Positions 26,838-34,943 of a stretch of DNA of 64,000 nt are shown piece by piece (the stretch's first letter is position 1; each line of letters begins with the position of its first letter). The position numbers were made by a program, and so were the translations under genes. Under the pieces are notes generated by a model. It saw nothing but the letters and a program-made list of their open reading frames with translations, was not told the origin of the DNA and made no database searches. The DNA is from Pelagibacterium lacus (GTDB lineage: Bacteria; Pseudomonadota; Alphaproteobacteria; Rhizobiales; Devosiaceae), in the NCBI RefSeq assembly GCF_003345525.1, contig NZ_QQNH01000001.1:124001-188000 (forward strand). Direction: 5' to 3'.

Positions 26838-28334
26838 TCACCGCGACTTCGTCAGGGAACCGAGAATGCCCCGCACCAGGGAATCGCCCGCCCTGCGGGC
26901 CACCGTGCGCACGAAGGTATTGAGCGCCGCCTCGGCGGGCGTCTGGCGCGTCGACCGCTTCGGTTCCTGGGCTTTGCGGCGCTTTTCATACTCCGCTTCG
27001 AGCTTGCGGATTTCCTCCTCGCGCTCGGCCAAAGCTTTGTCGCGCAAGGCTTTATCGGCGCGGACCGCCAGGATTTCATAAGCGGATTCACGATCCAGCA
27101 CGCGGTCATAGATGCCGTCGACCGGGCTTTGCGCGGTGACCGCATCGCGCTCAGCGGTGCCGATCGGGCCCATGCGGGAGGATGGCGGGCGGATCAGGGT
27201 GCGTCCGACGACCGAGGGCACGCCCTTGCCTTCCAACACCGAGACCAGCGCTTCGCCGGTGCCCAATTGGGTGATCACCTCCGCCGTGTCGAAGGCGGGA
27301 TTGGGCCGGAAAGACTGGGCGGCGATGCGCACGGCCTTCTGCTCCCTAGGGGTATAGGCCCGCAGGGCGTGCTGGATCCGGTTGCCCAGTTGCGCGAGAA
27401 CGGGCTCGGGGATATCGGCGGGATTTTGCGTCACGAAATAAACGCCGACCCCCTTGGAGCGGACCAGCTTGACCACCTGCTCGATCTTGTTGCGCAGAGC
27501 ATCGGGGGCCTCGTCGAACAGTAAATTCGCCTCGTCGAAGAAGAAAACCAGCTTCGGCTTGTCGGGATTTCCGACTTCGGGCAGTTCCTCGAAGAGTTCT
27601 GACAGCAACCAAAGGAGGAATATAGCATAGAGTCTGGGCGCGAGCATAAGTTCATCGGCGGCGAGCACCGATATATAGCCCCTGCCCCGGGAATCCGTGC
27701 GCATCAGGTCGGAGATGCTGAGGGCGGGCTCGCCGAAGAACTGCTCCCCGCCCTGTTGCTCGAGGACGAGAAGCGCGCGCTGGATGGCGCCGACAGAGGC
27801 GGTCGAGATGTTGCCATAGCGCGCGGAAAGCTCGGTGCGGCGCTCGGCGACATGGGCGAGGAGCGAGCGCAAATCCTTGAAGTCGAGGAGCAGCAATCCC
27901 TCGTCGTCGGCCAGTTTGAAGGTGGCGTTGAGGATGCCTTCCTGGGTCGCGTTGAGATCGAGCATGCGCGAGAGCAGCAAGGGGCCCATCTCGGAAACAG
28001 TGGTGCGGATCGGGTGCCCCTGCCGACCGAACAGGTCCCAGAAAATCACTGGAAAATCAGTGTATTGGTAGTCATCGAAGCCGATCGTTGCGGCGCGTTC
28101 GGCGAGGAAATCCTGGGGCTCTCCGGCCTGGGAGAGGCCGGCGACGTCGCCTTTGATGTCGGCGCAGAAGACCGGGACGCCGGCGCGGGAGAAGCCTTCG
28201 GCCAGAATCTGGAGGGTGACCGTCTTGCCGGTGCCGGTGGCGCCGGTGACCAGACCGTGGCGATTTGCAAAGGAAAGCGGCAGATATTGGGGGGAATCGC
28301 TGGTGCCGAGATAGACGGCGTCATCGACGAGCAT
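26838..28334 (-). CDS. HerA-like ATPase (DUF853/YjgR family)
   Basis: The 498-residue P-loop ATPase has the DUF853 pattern: YLPLSFANRHGLVTGATGTGKT with Walker A at residues 31-38, FCADIKGDVAGLSQAG, a Walker B LVFFFDEANLLFDEAP, and FVTQNPADIPEPVLAQLGNRIQHALRAYTP. A charged coiled segment and a C-terminal NTFVRTVARRAGDSLVRGILGSL complete it. Family members are widespread and related to the HerA/FtsK translocases; their biological role is not settled. ATG 28334 is chosen because of GGAAAA upstream; GTG 28364 is possible. The LOG-like gene is four bases downstream. Confidence 0.88.
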   Translation of the reverse strand: MLVDDAVYLGTSDSPQYLPLSFANRHGLVTGATGTGKTVTLQILAEGFSRAGVPVFCADIKGDVAGLSQAGEPQDFLAERAATIGFDDYQYTDFPVIFWDLFGRQGHPIRTTVSEMGPLLLSRMLDLNATQEGILNATFKLADDEGLLLLDFKDLRSLLAHVAERRTELSARYGNISTASVGAIQRALLVLEQQGGEQFFGEPALSISDLMRTDSRGRGYISVLAADELMLAPRLYAIFLLWLLSELFEELPEVGNPDKPKLVFFFDEANLLFDEAPDALRNKIEQVVKLVRSKGVGVYFVTQNPADIPEPVLAQLGNRIQHALRAYTPREQKAVRIAAQSFRPNPAFDTAEVITQLGTGEALVSVLEGKGVPSVVGRTLIRPPSSRMGPIGTAERDAVTAQSPVDGIYDRVLDRESAYEILAVRADKALRDKALAEREEEIRKLEAEYEKRRKAQEPKRSTRQTPAEAALNTFVRTVARRAGDSLVRGILGSLTKSR

Positions 28335-28475
28335 GGGCGTTTTCCGGTTCAATTGGCGTAACACCTATAGCGGCGCGGAGGGTATAGCGGCAAGCACAAG
28401 GACGGATCGGCGCCCGCGATGCCGCGAACATTGGGTGAAAGAGGGCGAAAATTGGTGCTCATGCGGCGCCAAGCG

Positions 28476-29516
28476 CTATGACAATGGCCGTTCTCGCAAA
28501 ACATGTTCGGTGTCCACGTCCGGAGTCGCTTCCAGCCAGCCGACGTCCTGGCCGGACCAACTGTGCTGGAGGCGGCGGGCGCGGGACTGGAGGAGGGATT
28601 TCTGCGCCGCGTCGGGCTCGGCGATGGAGAGCAGCAGCGCCGCCACCATGGCCGTGGCGGCGGGCACCGAACCGTCATCGCATTTGAGCGCGAAGCCGAT
28701 GCCGCTGTCGCGCAGGGCGCCGCAATACACCCCATCGGCGCCGAACTTGATCATGAGGCGATCGCCGAAGGCAGCCATGATCTCGGTGTCGAACGATCCG
28801 GTGCCGCCGACGAGAAAGGGATGCCGGGTGGCGGCGTCGAAAATGGTGCGGGCCGCCGCCGCGGTTTCCGGGGAGAGGCCGGTGCCGGTCGCCATGCGGG
28901 CGAAGCCCTGGGCGAACCGCCGCAGGGGGGCGGCCCAGGTGGGGATGGAGCACCCATCGGTGCCGCATTTTCCTTCGGTCAAGGGATGGTCGAGGATTTC
29001 CTCGACACGCTGCCTGACGGCGATCTGCACGGGATGGTCGGCGCGCGAATAGCCCTCTAGCTCGATCCCCAGCGCGCGGGCCACGGCGAGCATGCCCGCA
29101 TGCTTGCCCGAGCAGGCATTGTGGAGCGTCCCCGGCTTGCCGCCGGCGGCGAACAGCGCCTTGCGGGCGGCGGGGTCGATGGGAGGATGGATGCCGCATT
29201 CGAGCGCGGTCTCATCGAGATCGGCGGCGGCGAGCATGGCGGCGGCCAGTTCGGTATGCGCCGGCTCGCCATTATGGGAGGCGCAGGCGAGCGCGATGGC
29301 GGGCGCCGAATAGCCGAAGCGCTCGACGGCCCCCGAGCGCAGCAGCGCCACGGCCTGCACGGCCTTGATGGCCGAGCGCGGGAAAATGTCGCGGTCGATA
29401 TCGCCAACCGATGCGAGGACGCGGCCCTCGGCATCGGCGACGCAGATGGCGCCGCGATGCAGGTTCTCCACCCAATTGCCCCGGACCGACCGGGCCAGAA
29501 CAGGATTGGCCGCCAT
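28476..29516 (-). CDS. L-asparaginase, Rhizobium etli (zinc, SxxK) type
   Basis: This 346-residue enzyme hydrolyses asparagine to aspartate and ammonia. It belongs to the class unrelated to bacterial types I and II, whose model is the R. etli enzyme. With the start at ATG 29516 the key positions coincide with those reported for that protein: Ser48 and Lys51 in RSAIK, Ser80 in CASHN, Cys135 and Lys138 in NACSGKHAGM, and Cys189 in CGTDGCS (zinc site). This agreement fixes the start and supports the function. A longer frame to 29555 adds only a non-conserved leader. It stands alone. Confidence 0.9.
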   Translation of the reverse strand: MAANPVLARSVRGNWVENLHRGAICVADAEGRVLASVGDIDRDIFPRSAIKAVQAVALLRSGAVERFGYSAPAIALACASHNGEPAHTELAAAMLAAADLDETALECGIHPPIDPAARKALFAAGGKPGTLHNACSGKHAGMLAVARALGIELEGYSRADHPVQIAVRQRVEEILDHPLTEGKCGTDGCSIPTWAAPLRRFAQGFARMATGTGLSPETAAAARTIFDAATRHPFLVGGTGSFDTEIMAAFGDRLMIKFGADGVYCGALRDSGIGFALKCDDGSVPAATAMVAALLLSIAEPDAAQKSLLQSRARRLQHSWSGQDVGWLEATPDVDTEHVLRERPLS

Positions 29517-29595
29517 GAAAAAACCCCGCAATGTCCAGCCCTCGAAGGACTGCACGCTGCGGGGAAAGTCAAGTCTTTGGAGGACCAGTGGAGGA

Positions 29596-29925
29596 TCAGT
29601 GCGGGAGGACGGCCAGAAAACGCGAATTCACCCAGCCATAGGCGCGGCCGCCGGCGACGAGGCACCAGTCGGAGGAATTGTCGACCTCGATGCAGCGCTC
29701 GACCCAGACGGCGGCATGCGGAGGCAATTGCCCGACCTGCCGGGAATAATGGGCCGGCCAGCGCCGGACATTGAGATGATCGTCCTGGGCGACGCCGGTC
29801 ACCTGCGCCCGGAGCTCGACCGGATAGCCCCGCGCCATGGCCGGCGGCGTGAACACCCCCGAAAGTATTATTGCCACAAGGCCACCAATTATGGCCGGGA
29901 AGGCAAGACGAGACGACAGCATCAT
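29596..29925 (-). CDS. exported SH3b-domain protein
   Basis: The 109-residue protein starts at ATG 29925 behind GGGGA. A hydrophobic signal (about 8-32, ending PPAMA) precedes a bacterial SH3 fold: DDHLNVRRWPAHYSRQVGQLPPHAAVWVERC and WCLVAGGRAYGWVNSRFLAVL. The two cysteines (ERC and DWC) could form a disulphide. SH3b domains typically bind cell-wall peptides, so a periplasmic role is inferred. An in-frame start at 29997 exists but lacks a signal-like beginning. Confidence 0.8.
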   Translation of the reverse strand: MMLSSRLAFPAIIGGLVAIILSGVFTPPAMARGYPVELRAQVTGVAQDDHLNVRRWPAHYSRQVGQLPPHAAVWVERCIEVDNSSDWCLVAGGRAYGWVNSRFLAVLPH

Positions 29926-30095
29926 GAAATCCCCAATTTCGTCGCTTACTGTCACAACGATAGGAACTCGCCGTTGAACAGCGCGTGAGGTGTGCATTCA
30001 GCTGTTGTTCACGGGGGGCCCAGACCACTAACATGGGATAAGACGGCAATCGGGGCACAGGGCCCCGGCTCCGGCATGAAAGGAAACGATACGAA

Positions 30096-30734
30096 ATGTC
30101 AGCAACCCGCCTTCTGGTTCTTGCCGTGGTCCGCGCGCATGGACGGACCCATGGCTATCGGGTGGGACAGGACCTTCTGGGCTGGAACGCCGACAAATGG
30201 GCGCATATCAAGACCGGATCGATCTATCATGCGCTGCGGCAGCTGACCAAGGAGGGCCTTCTGGAAGAATGCCCGGACGCGGTTTCCGACAACGGGCCCA
30301 TGCGCAACGAATACGAACTCACCCCCGGGGGGGAAGCCGAATTCAACCGGCTGATCGAAAAGGCGCTGACCGTGCCCCAGCCCAAGCCGGACAGTTTTTG
30401 CGCCGGGCTGGTGATGATGTCGGCCCTCTCCCGCGACAGGGTGCTGGACTATCTGCGCCGGCGGCTGGCGACCCTGGCCGAGCAGCGCTCACGGGTCGAT
30501 CTCGCCAACCACAATGCGCACTGGACCGGGGAGGATGCCCTGCCCGCGCATATGGACGCGCTGCTGGGCTTCTGGGCCAACCACACGGAAACCAGCCATG
30601 ACTGGGTGGATGCGCTGATCGGCAAGATCGCCGGCGGGGCCTATGAATTCGCCGACGACAACCCAAAAGTGTTCGCCACGCCGGGCTCGCCCATGCCGGT
30701 GCGGCAACCCAACAGCTATGACCGCGCCGGGTGA
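30096..30734 (+). CDS. PadR family transcriptional regulator
   Basis: The 212-residue protein has an N-terminal winged-helix domain of PadR type: TRLLVLAVVRAHGRTHGYRVGQDL, then WAHIKTGSIYHALRQLTKEGLLEE and NEYELTPGGEAEFNRL. A helical C-terminal dimerisation domain (about 105-190) follows. The start is supported by AAAGGAAACG upstream. PadR proteins are usually repressors that respond to phenolic acids or drugs; the target here is unknown. It overlaps the convergent small gene by 19 bases. Confidence 0.88.
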   Translation: MSATRLLVLAVVRAHGRTHGYRVGQDLLGWNADKWAHIKTGSIYHALRQLTKEGLLEECPDAVSDNGPMRNEYELTPGGEAEFNRLIEKALTVPQPKPDSFCAGLVMMSALSRDRVLDYLRRRLATLAEQRSRVDLANHNAHWTGEDALPAHMDALLGFWANHTETSHDWVDALIGKIAGGAYEFADDNPKVFATPGSPMPVRQPNSYDRAG

Positions 30735-30922
30735 TCGCGGCCGGACAGGTGCCGGTCTATGGCGCGGGTGGCGCGCTGCCGGCACAGGGCCTCGCCCTCG
30801 TTGGGGGTGGCGCGGATCTTGTCGGCGATCTGCGCGGGGCGCACGGGCGGCCAGATCTTTATGCGCCAGTCGCGCTCGAAAACCATGCGGATACGATAAC
30901 CACGATATTCGAATTCAGCCAT
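30716..30922 (-). CDS. small hypothetical protein
   Basis: The 68-residue protein begins MAEFEYRGYRIRMVFERDWRIKIWPPVRP, which looks like a compact two-strand unit, and continues with a basic helix (KIRATPNEGEALCRQRATRAIDRHL). The frame is fully open with a plausible ribosome binding site region (GGGAGAAGGGCA upstream). It is not a shadow of PadR beyond the 19-base overlap. Family not recognised. Confidence 0.6.
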   Translation of the reverse strand: MAEFEYRGYRIRMVFERDWRIKIWPPVRPAQIADKIRATPNEGEALCRQRATRAIDRHLSGRDHPARS

Positions 30923-31083
30923 TGCCCTTCTCCCATCTCAAGGCGGTTTGCCACACAAGCTGCGAAAACGGATCGGGTTGCACTTCCCTCGAAAGAGTTA
31001 ATCATTATTAATTAATGGCGGGATCGCGGCTTTATGAGGGCAGCGGGCCGCGGCATTTTCACGCCGTGCTTCGCACGATCTTT

Positions 31084-31207
31084 ACTTGGTCGCGCTTCCG
31101 AACCGCAAAAGTGGTGCCCACTTTTGCTGGAAGCACTCCGGGGCCTTCACTTGGTCGCGCTTCCGAACCGCAAAAGTGGTGTCCACTTTTGCTGGAAGCA
31201 CTCCGGG
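31084..31207. repeat. two tandem copies of a 65-base palindromic repeat (family D)
   Basis: Copy 1 (31084-31148) and copy 2 (31149-31207, truncated) begin ACTTGGTCGCGCTTCCGAAC. Each contains the near-palindrome CTTCCGAACCGCAAAAGTGG followed by CACTTTTGCTGGAAG. They differ by one base in the hairpin loop (TGCC or TGTC). The second copy ends exactly at the stop codon of the gene on the opposite strand. This kind of element is scattered in Rhizobiales genomes. Confidence 0.85.
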
Positions 31208-31900
31208 TCAATTCACGCAGAACGGTTCGCGCTCAAGGCTGAGGCCGCCGCCCCAGGGGTCCCAGCGATTGACCAGGCGCCATTCGATCCGCTCGCATCC
31301 GCCATCGCCCCCCGAAGCCTCGGTTTCCGCGTCCGGCTCGGGCTTGGGCTCGGGCCGGGGACGCTGGACCTCGATGGAAAATATCGCCGTGATGTCGCGC
31401 TCCTCGGCCGGGGCGGAAGCGGTGGGAATGCGGCGGAAGGTGAGGCTCCCCTTCTCCATCCCGATCTCGCCGCTCCAGAACAGGTCGAACCCATCGGAAT
31501 GGGACGCCGAGAGCACGCGCCCGGCGGCGTCGATCCGGGCGATGCCGTCGCCAGCCAGAGAACGCCAGATGCCGTCGTCGTCGCCGGTGAGGGTGACGGA
31601 GACTTCAAAGCCACTGCCCTCATCGTCCTCGCCCCGGGTGATGAATTCGACGGTGCCGTCCTCGCCGGAGACAAAGAGGATTTCGGCGTCGCCCCAGTCC
31701 CGGTGGATGCGGCCCCCGCCCTCGGCCGGGAAGAGCTCGATGGTGAAGCGCCCGGTATAGGCTTCATCCAGCGTGGCGGGAAAGCGCGTCTCCTGCGCGG
31801 CAAGCGGGGCGGCGGTCAAGAGGATTGCCGCCGTCAGCATCATGCCGAGGCCGGACAATCGGTGCCGGATCGGTGTCGTTCTGGCAAGTTCGGTGTGCAT
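31208..31900 (-). CDS. exported hypothetical protein
   Basis: The 230-residue protein starts at ATG 31900 behind GGGAGAACCGGGAC. A signal peptide (about 1-36, ending APLAA) is followed by a beta-rich domain (TRFPATLDEAYTGRFTIELFP, AEILFVSGEDGTVEFITRGEDDEGSGFEVSVTL). A Pro/Glu-rich stretch (RPRPEPKPEPDAETEAS) and a C-terminal segment with two cysteines close it. Family not recognised; a periplasmic location is predicted. Confidence 0.7.
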   Translation of the reverse strand: MHTELARTTPIRHRLSGLGMMLTAAILLTAAPLAAQETRFPATLDEAYTGRFTIELFPAEGGGRIHRDWGDAEILFVSGEDGTVEFITRGEDDEGSGFEVSVTLTGDDDGIWRSLAGDGIARIDAAGRVLSASHSDGFDLFWSGEIGMEKGSLTFRRIPTASAPAEERDITAIFSIEVQRPRPEPKPEPDAETEASGGDGGCERIEWRLVNRWDPWGGGLSLEREPFCVN

Positions 31901-32055
31901 GTCCCGGTTCTCCCGCAATTCATCCTGGTGACGTTATGAAGGTAAAGACGCTTTCGGCGGGCCGAAGTTTGGGAAATAATCGAAAAAATCGGCAGGGCGG
32001 CCAAGAGAGAGTTCCGATCCAGCGTCTGATGGATGGATAGCACGGAGAAACGATC

Positions 32056-32580
32056 ATGAAGAAGCTGCTCACCGCCCTTGTCCTCGGCCTTGCGACGTTT
32101 GCCCCGGCGCAGGCGCAGGAGGCGCCGGACTTTGCCACCATGCCCATGGAAGAGATCGCGGCGGAGGCGGAAGGGCTGCATCCGGCGGCGCTCTATGTGC
32201 TCGCCGGCCGGCTGCTGGTCGAGGGCCAGGGCCAGGAGGCGGCCAACTGGATGTATGCCGGGCAATTGCGCTATCGCTTCATGATCGCCGCGCTGGGCGA
32301 GGCGGCGGGCAATGAGCGGGTGCTGTTCTCGGCCCTCACCGAACAGGTGGGGCGGCCGGTCAACGAATATATCGCGGGCGACCCCGACGAATGGATCGCC
32401 GCCATGCAATGGGCGCTCGAATGGGACGCCAAGACCCCCAACGCCGTGACCTCGAAAACCGAGCATGCCGACCTTTTGCAGGAGGTGCGGCAAGGGCTCG
32501 AAAGCCTCATCGTGCAGGTAGACACCAGCCGAGACGAGATCCGCGAGCAGCGGACCGCCAACGGGCTCGAGAACCGGTAG
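32056..32580 (+). CDS. exported hypothetical protein
   Basis: The 174-residue protein starts behind GGAGAAACG. A clear signal peptide (about 1-20, ending APAQA) precedes an alpha-helical domain: MPMEEIAAEAEGLHPAALYVLAGRLLVEGQGQEAANWMYAGQLRYRF resembles a Sel1/TPR-like helical hairpin, with DEWIAAMQWALEWDAKTPN further on. No catalytic motif is visible. The next membrane-protein gene starts 17 bases later in the same direction, so they probably form an operon. Confidence 0.75.
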   Translation: MKKLLTALVLGLATFAPAQAQEAPDFATMPMEEIAAEAEGLHPAALYVLAGRLLVEGQGQEAANWMYAGQLRYRFMIAALGEAAGNERVLFSALTEQVGRPVNEYIAGDPDEWIAAMQWALEWDAKTPNAVTSKTEHADLLQEVRQGLESLIVQVDTSRDEIREQRTANGLENR

Positions 32581-32597
32581 GGGCCGGTTTGCCGCCG

Positions 32598-32948
32598 ATG
32601 CTGGACCCGCTTTTTCGCTTCGCGCTTCGGGCGCTCCTCTTCATCCTGCGCACACTGGGCTGGCTGGTGCCGACCGTGGGGGCCGGGGTGGCCCTTATGG
32701 GCGTCATGTTCTGGGTGATGGGCATTCCCGGCAGCTCGACGCCGGATTATTACCGCGACTGGCTGCTCGGGCTGCTGGTGCTGGCGGGCTATCTGAGCCT
32801 TTACGGGCTCTATGTGGTGCTCGGGGCGATCGGCAAGCTGTCGGGGCAGACGCGGCTGCTCTATGCGGTGACCGCCGGGGTGTGGGTCGCCGGGATCATC
32901 GCGGTGCAGGTGATGCACACGCTGTGGATGCGCCTCAGCGCCGGGTAG
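32598..32948 (+). CDS. small integral membrane protein, unknown
   Basis: The 116-residue protein has three or four predicted membrane helices (about 8-48, 57-78 and 87-110) and few charged residues. ATG 32598 follows the exported-protein stop by 17 bases. The frame is open further upstream, but that part only shadows the preceding gene. Family not recognised. Confidence 0.65.
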   Translation: MLDPLFRFALRALLFILRTLGWLVPTVGAGVALMGVMFWVMGIPGSSTPDYYRDWLLGLLVLAGYLSLYGLYVVLGAIGKLSGQTRLLYAVTAGVWVAGIIAVQVMHTLWMRLSAG

Positions 32949-32956
32949 AGTTCCCT

Positions 32957-34459
32957 TCAGTCCTCGACGAAAATGTCGGCGCGTCGGTTGGAGATCATGG
33001 GCAGCACCACGAACAGCACCGCGATCGCCGAAAAGGCCAGCAGGGTGGCGCTGATCGGCCGCTGCACGAAGATCAGCGGATCGCCATTGGACAGGATCAT
33101 GGCGCGGCGCAGGGTCTCCTCCATGATCGGCCCGAGGATGAAGCCCAGGATGAACGGCGCCGGCTCGCATCCGAGCTTGATCAGCAGATAGGCCAGCAGG
33201 CCGAAGAACACGATGGAATAGAGGTCGAACACATTGCCGGTGACCGAGAAGGTGCCGATGGAGGAAAACACCAGAATGGTCGGGAACAGGGCCTTGTAGG
33301 GGATGCTCAGCAGCCGCACCCAGATGCCGATCAGCGGCAGATTGAGCACGACCAGCATGACGTTGCCGATCCACATGGAGGTGATCAGCCCCCAGAAGAT
33401 GTCGGGATTGCGCACCGCGACGTTGGGGCCGGGCTGGATGCCCTGCAGGATCATGGCGCCCAGAAGCAGGGCAAGGACCGGATTGGCGGGAATGCCCAGG
33501 GTCAGCATGGGGATGAACGAGGTCTGCGCCCCGGCATTATTGGCCGATTCCGGCCCGGCAATGCCCTCGACGGCGCCCTTGCCGAAGGTTTCGGGGTGGC
33601 GGGAGATGTTCTTTTCCATGGAATAGGAGCCGAAGGAGGCCAGCAGCGGCCCGCCGCCGGGCAGGACGCCGAGCAGGGAGCCGAGAAAGGTTCCGCGCAG
33701 CACCGGGCCGATGGAGCGGCGCAGCTCGTCGCGGCTGGGCAGCAGGCCCTGGACCTTGGCGGTCAGGCGGCGCTCGGCCTGCCGGCTCTCCATGTTGCGC
33801 AGGATTTCCGAGACCCCGAAGGTGCCCACGGCCAGCGCCACGATGCTGACGCCGTCGGCGAGCTGGAGATTGCCGAAGGTGAAGCGCTGGGCGCCGGTAT
33901 AGACGTCGGTGCCGATCATGCCGAAGGCCAGGCCGAGAAAGATCATGGCGAAGGCCTTGAGGAGCGAACCGTGGGCCAGCGCCACCGATGTGACCAGGGC
34001 CAAGACCATGAGCGAGAAATATTCCGGCGCGCCGAATTTGAGCGCCAGGGCGGCGAGCGGCAGGGCGAGGATGGCGATGAGCAGCGTGCCGATGGTGCCG
34101 GCGAAGAACGAGCCCAGCGCCGCGATGGCGAGGGCCGGCCCGGGCCGCCCGTTCTTGGCCATCTGGTGGCCGTCGATGGCGGTGACCGCCGCCGTCGCCT
34201 CGCCGGGGACGTTGAGGAGGATGGCGGTGGTCGAGCCGCCATATTGCGCGCCGTAATAGATGCCGGCCAGCATGACCAGCGCGGCCAGCGGCGGCAGCGA
34301 GAAGGTGATGGGCAGCAGCATGGCGATGGTGGCGGTGGGCCCCACCCCCGGCAGCACTCCGATCAGCGTCCCCAAAAGGGCGCCGACCAGGCAGTAGAAC
34401 AGATTGGTCGGGGTCAGCGAATGCGAGAAGCCCAGCATGAGGAGATCGATGAATTCCAT
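32957..34459 (-). CDS. tctA: tripartite tricarboxylate transporter large permease TctA
   Basis: The 500-residue protein with about 12 membrane helices has the TctA family pattern: GTLIGVLPGVGPTATIAMLLP, YGAQYGGSTTAILLNVPGEATAAVTAIDGHQMAKNGRPG, and the second-half repeat GSLLGVLPGGGPLLASFGSYSMEK with EGIAGPESANNAGAQTSFIPMLTLGIP. It takes up a carboxylate delivered by a TctC-type binding protein, driven by the ion gradient. The start at ATG 34459 lies ten bases after tctB. The binding-protein gene is not adjacent; the nearest is tctC at 41889-42851. Confidence 0.93.
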   Translation of the reverse strand: MEFIDLLMLGFSHSLTPTNLFYCLVGALLGTLIGVLPGVGPTATIAMLLPITFSLPPLAALVMLAGIYYGAQYGGSTTAILLNVPGEATAAVTAIDGHQMAKNGRPGPALAIAALGSFFAGTIGTLLIAILALPLAALALKFGAPEYFSLMVLALVTSVALAHGSLLKAFAMIFLGLAFGMIGTDVYTGAQRFTFGNLQLADGVSIVALAVGTFGVSEILRNMESRQAERRLTAKVQGLLPSRDELRRSIGPVLRGTFLGSLLGVLPGGGPLLASFGSYSMEKNISRHPETFGKGAVEGIAGPESANNAGAQTSFIPMLTLGIPANPVLALLLGAMILQGIQPGPNVAVRNPDIFWGLITSMWIGNVMLVVLNLPLIGIWVRLLSIPYKALFPTILVFSSIGTFSVTGNVFDLYSIVFFGLLAYLLIKLGCEPAPFILGFILGPIMEETLRRAMILSNGDPLIFVQRPISATLLAFSAIAVLFVVLPMISNRRADIFVED

Positions 34460-34469
34460 GGCTGTTCTC

Positions 34470-34922
34470 TCAGCTGAGCCAGTGGCCGATGATCGGCAGC
34501 GGCAGGTTGAGGGCAAATCGGAAGATGGCGAGGCAGAACAGGGTGAGCCCGGCGGTGAGCAGCAACCGGAACCGCCAGCTCGCCTCGCGGCTGGCCAGGC
34601 TGGCGACGAAGGCGGCGAGCGCAGTGGCCGGGCCGAAGCCCAGCCCGCGCACGGTGAGGCCGAAGACCACCGGCGTGGCGGCGACCATCAGCACCGAGGT
34701 CAGCGGCGGCCAGGTGAAGGGCTCGGAGGTGCGCCCGAAGGCCTTCGCCGCGATCACGAGGCCGAACACGACGAGGCCGATGCCGATGATGAGGGGGAAA
34801 TAGCCCGGCCCCATCATGAAGGCGGTGCCGATGCTCAGCCCGGTATAGGCGGTGATCGCGAAATAGAGGCCGAAAGCGGTAAAAATGGCCCCGGCGGCCA
34901 AATCGGAAATGTTGACACGCAT
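34470..34922 (-). CDS. tctB: tripartite tricarboxylate transporter small permease TctB
   Basis: The 150-residue protein has four membrane helices and the TctB pattern (FMMGPGYFPLIIGIGLVVFGLVIA, LGFGPATALAAFVASLASRE). It starts behind GGAAGGG, 21 bases after the dehydrogenase gene, and is followed by tctA. TctB is the variable small subunit needed for transport. Confidence 0.9.
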   Translation of the reverse strand: MRVNISDLAAGAIFTAFGLYFAITAYTGLSIGTAFMMGPGYFPLIIGIGLVVFGLVIAAKAFGRTSEPFTWPPLTSVLMVAATPVVFGLTVRGLGFGPATALAAFVASLASREASWRFRLLLTAGLTLFCLAIFRFALNLPLPIIGHWLS

Positions 34923-34943
34923 CGGGCGAAACCCTTCCGGTGA

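Noticed and set aside
31084-31207. Tandem repeats considered as a minimal CRISPR array
   Set aside because: There are only two directly adjoining copies, no spacers, a palindromic dispersed-repeat structure and no cas genes.
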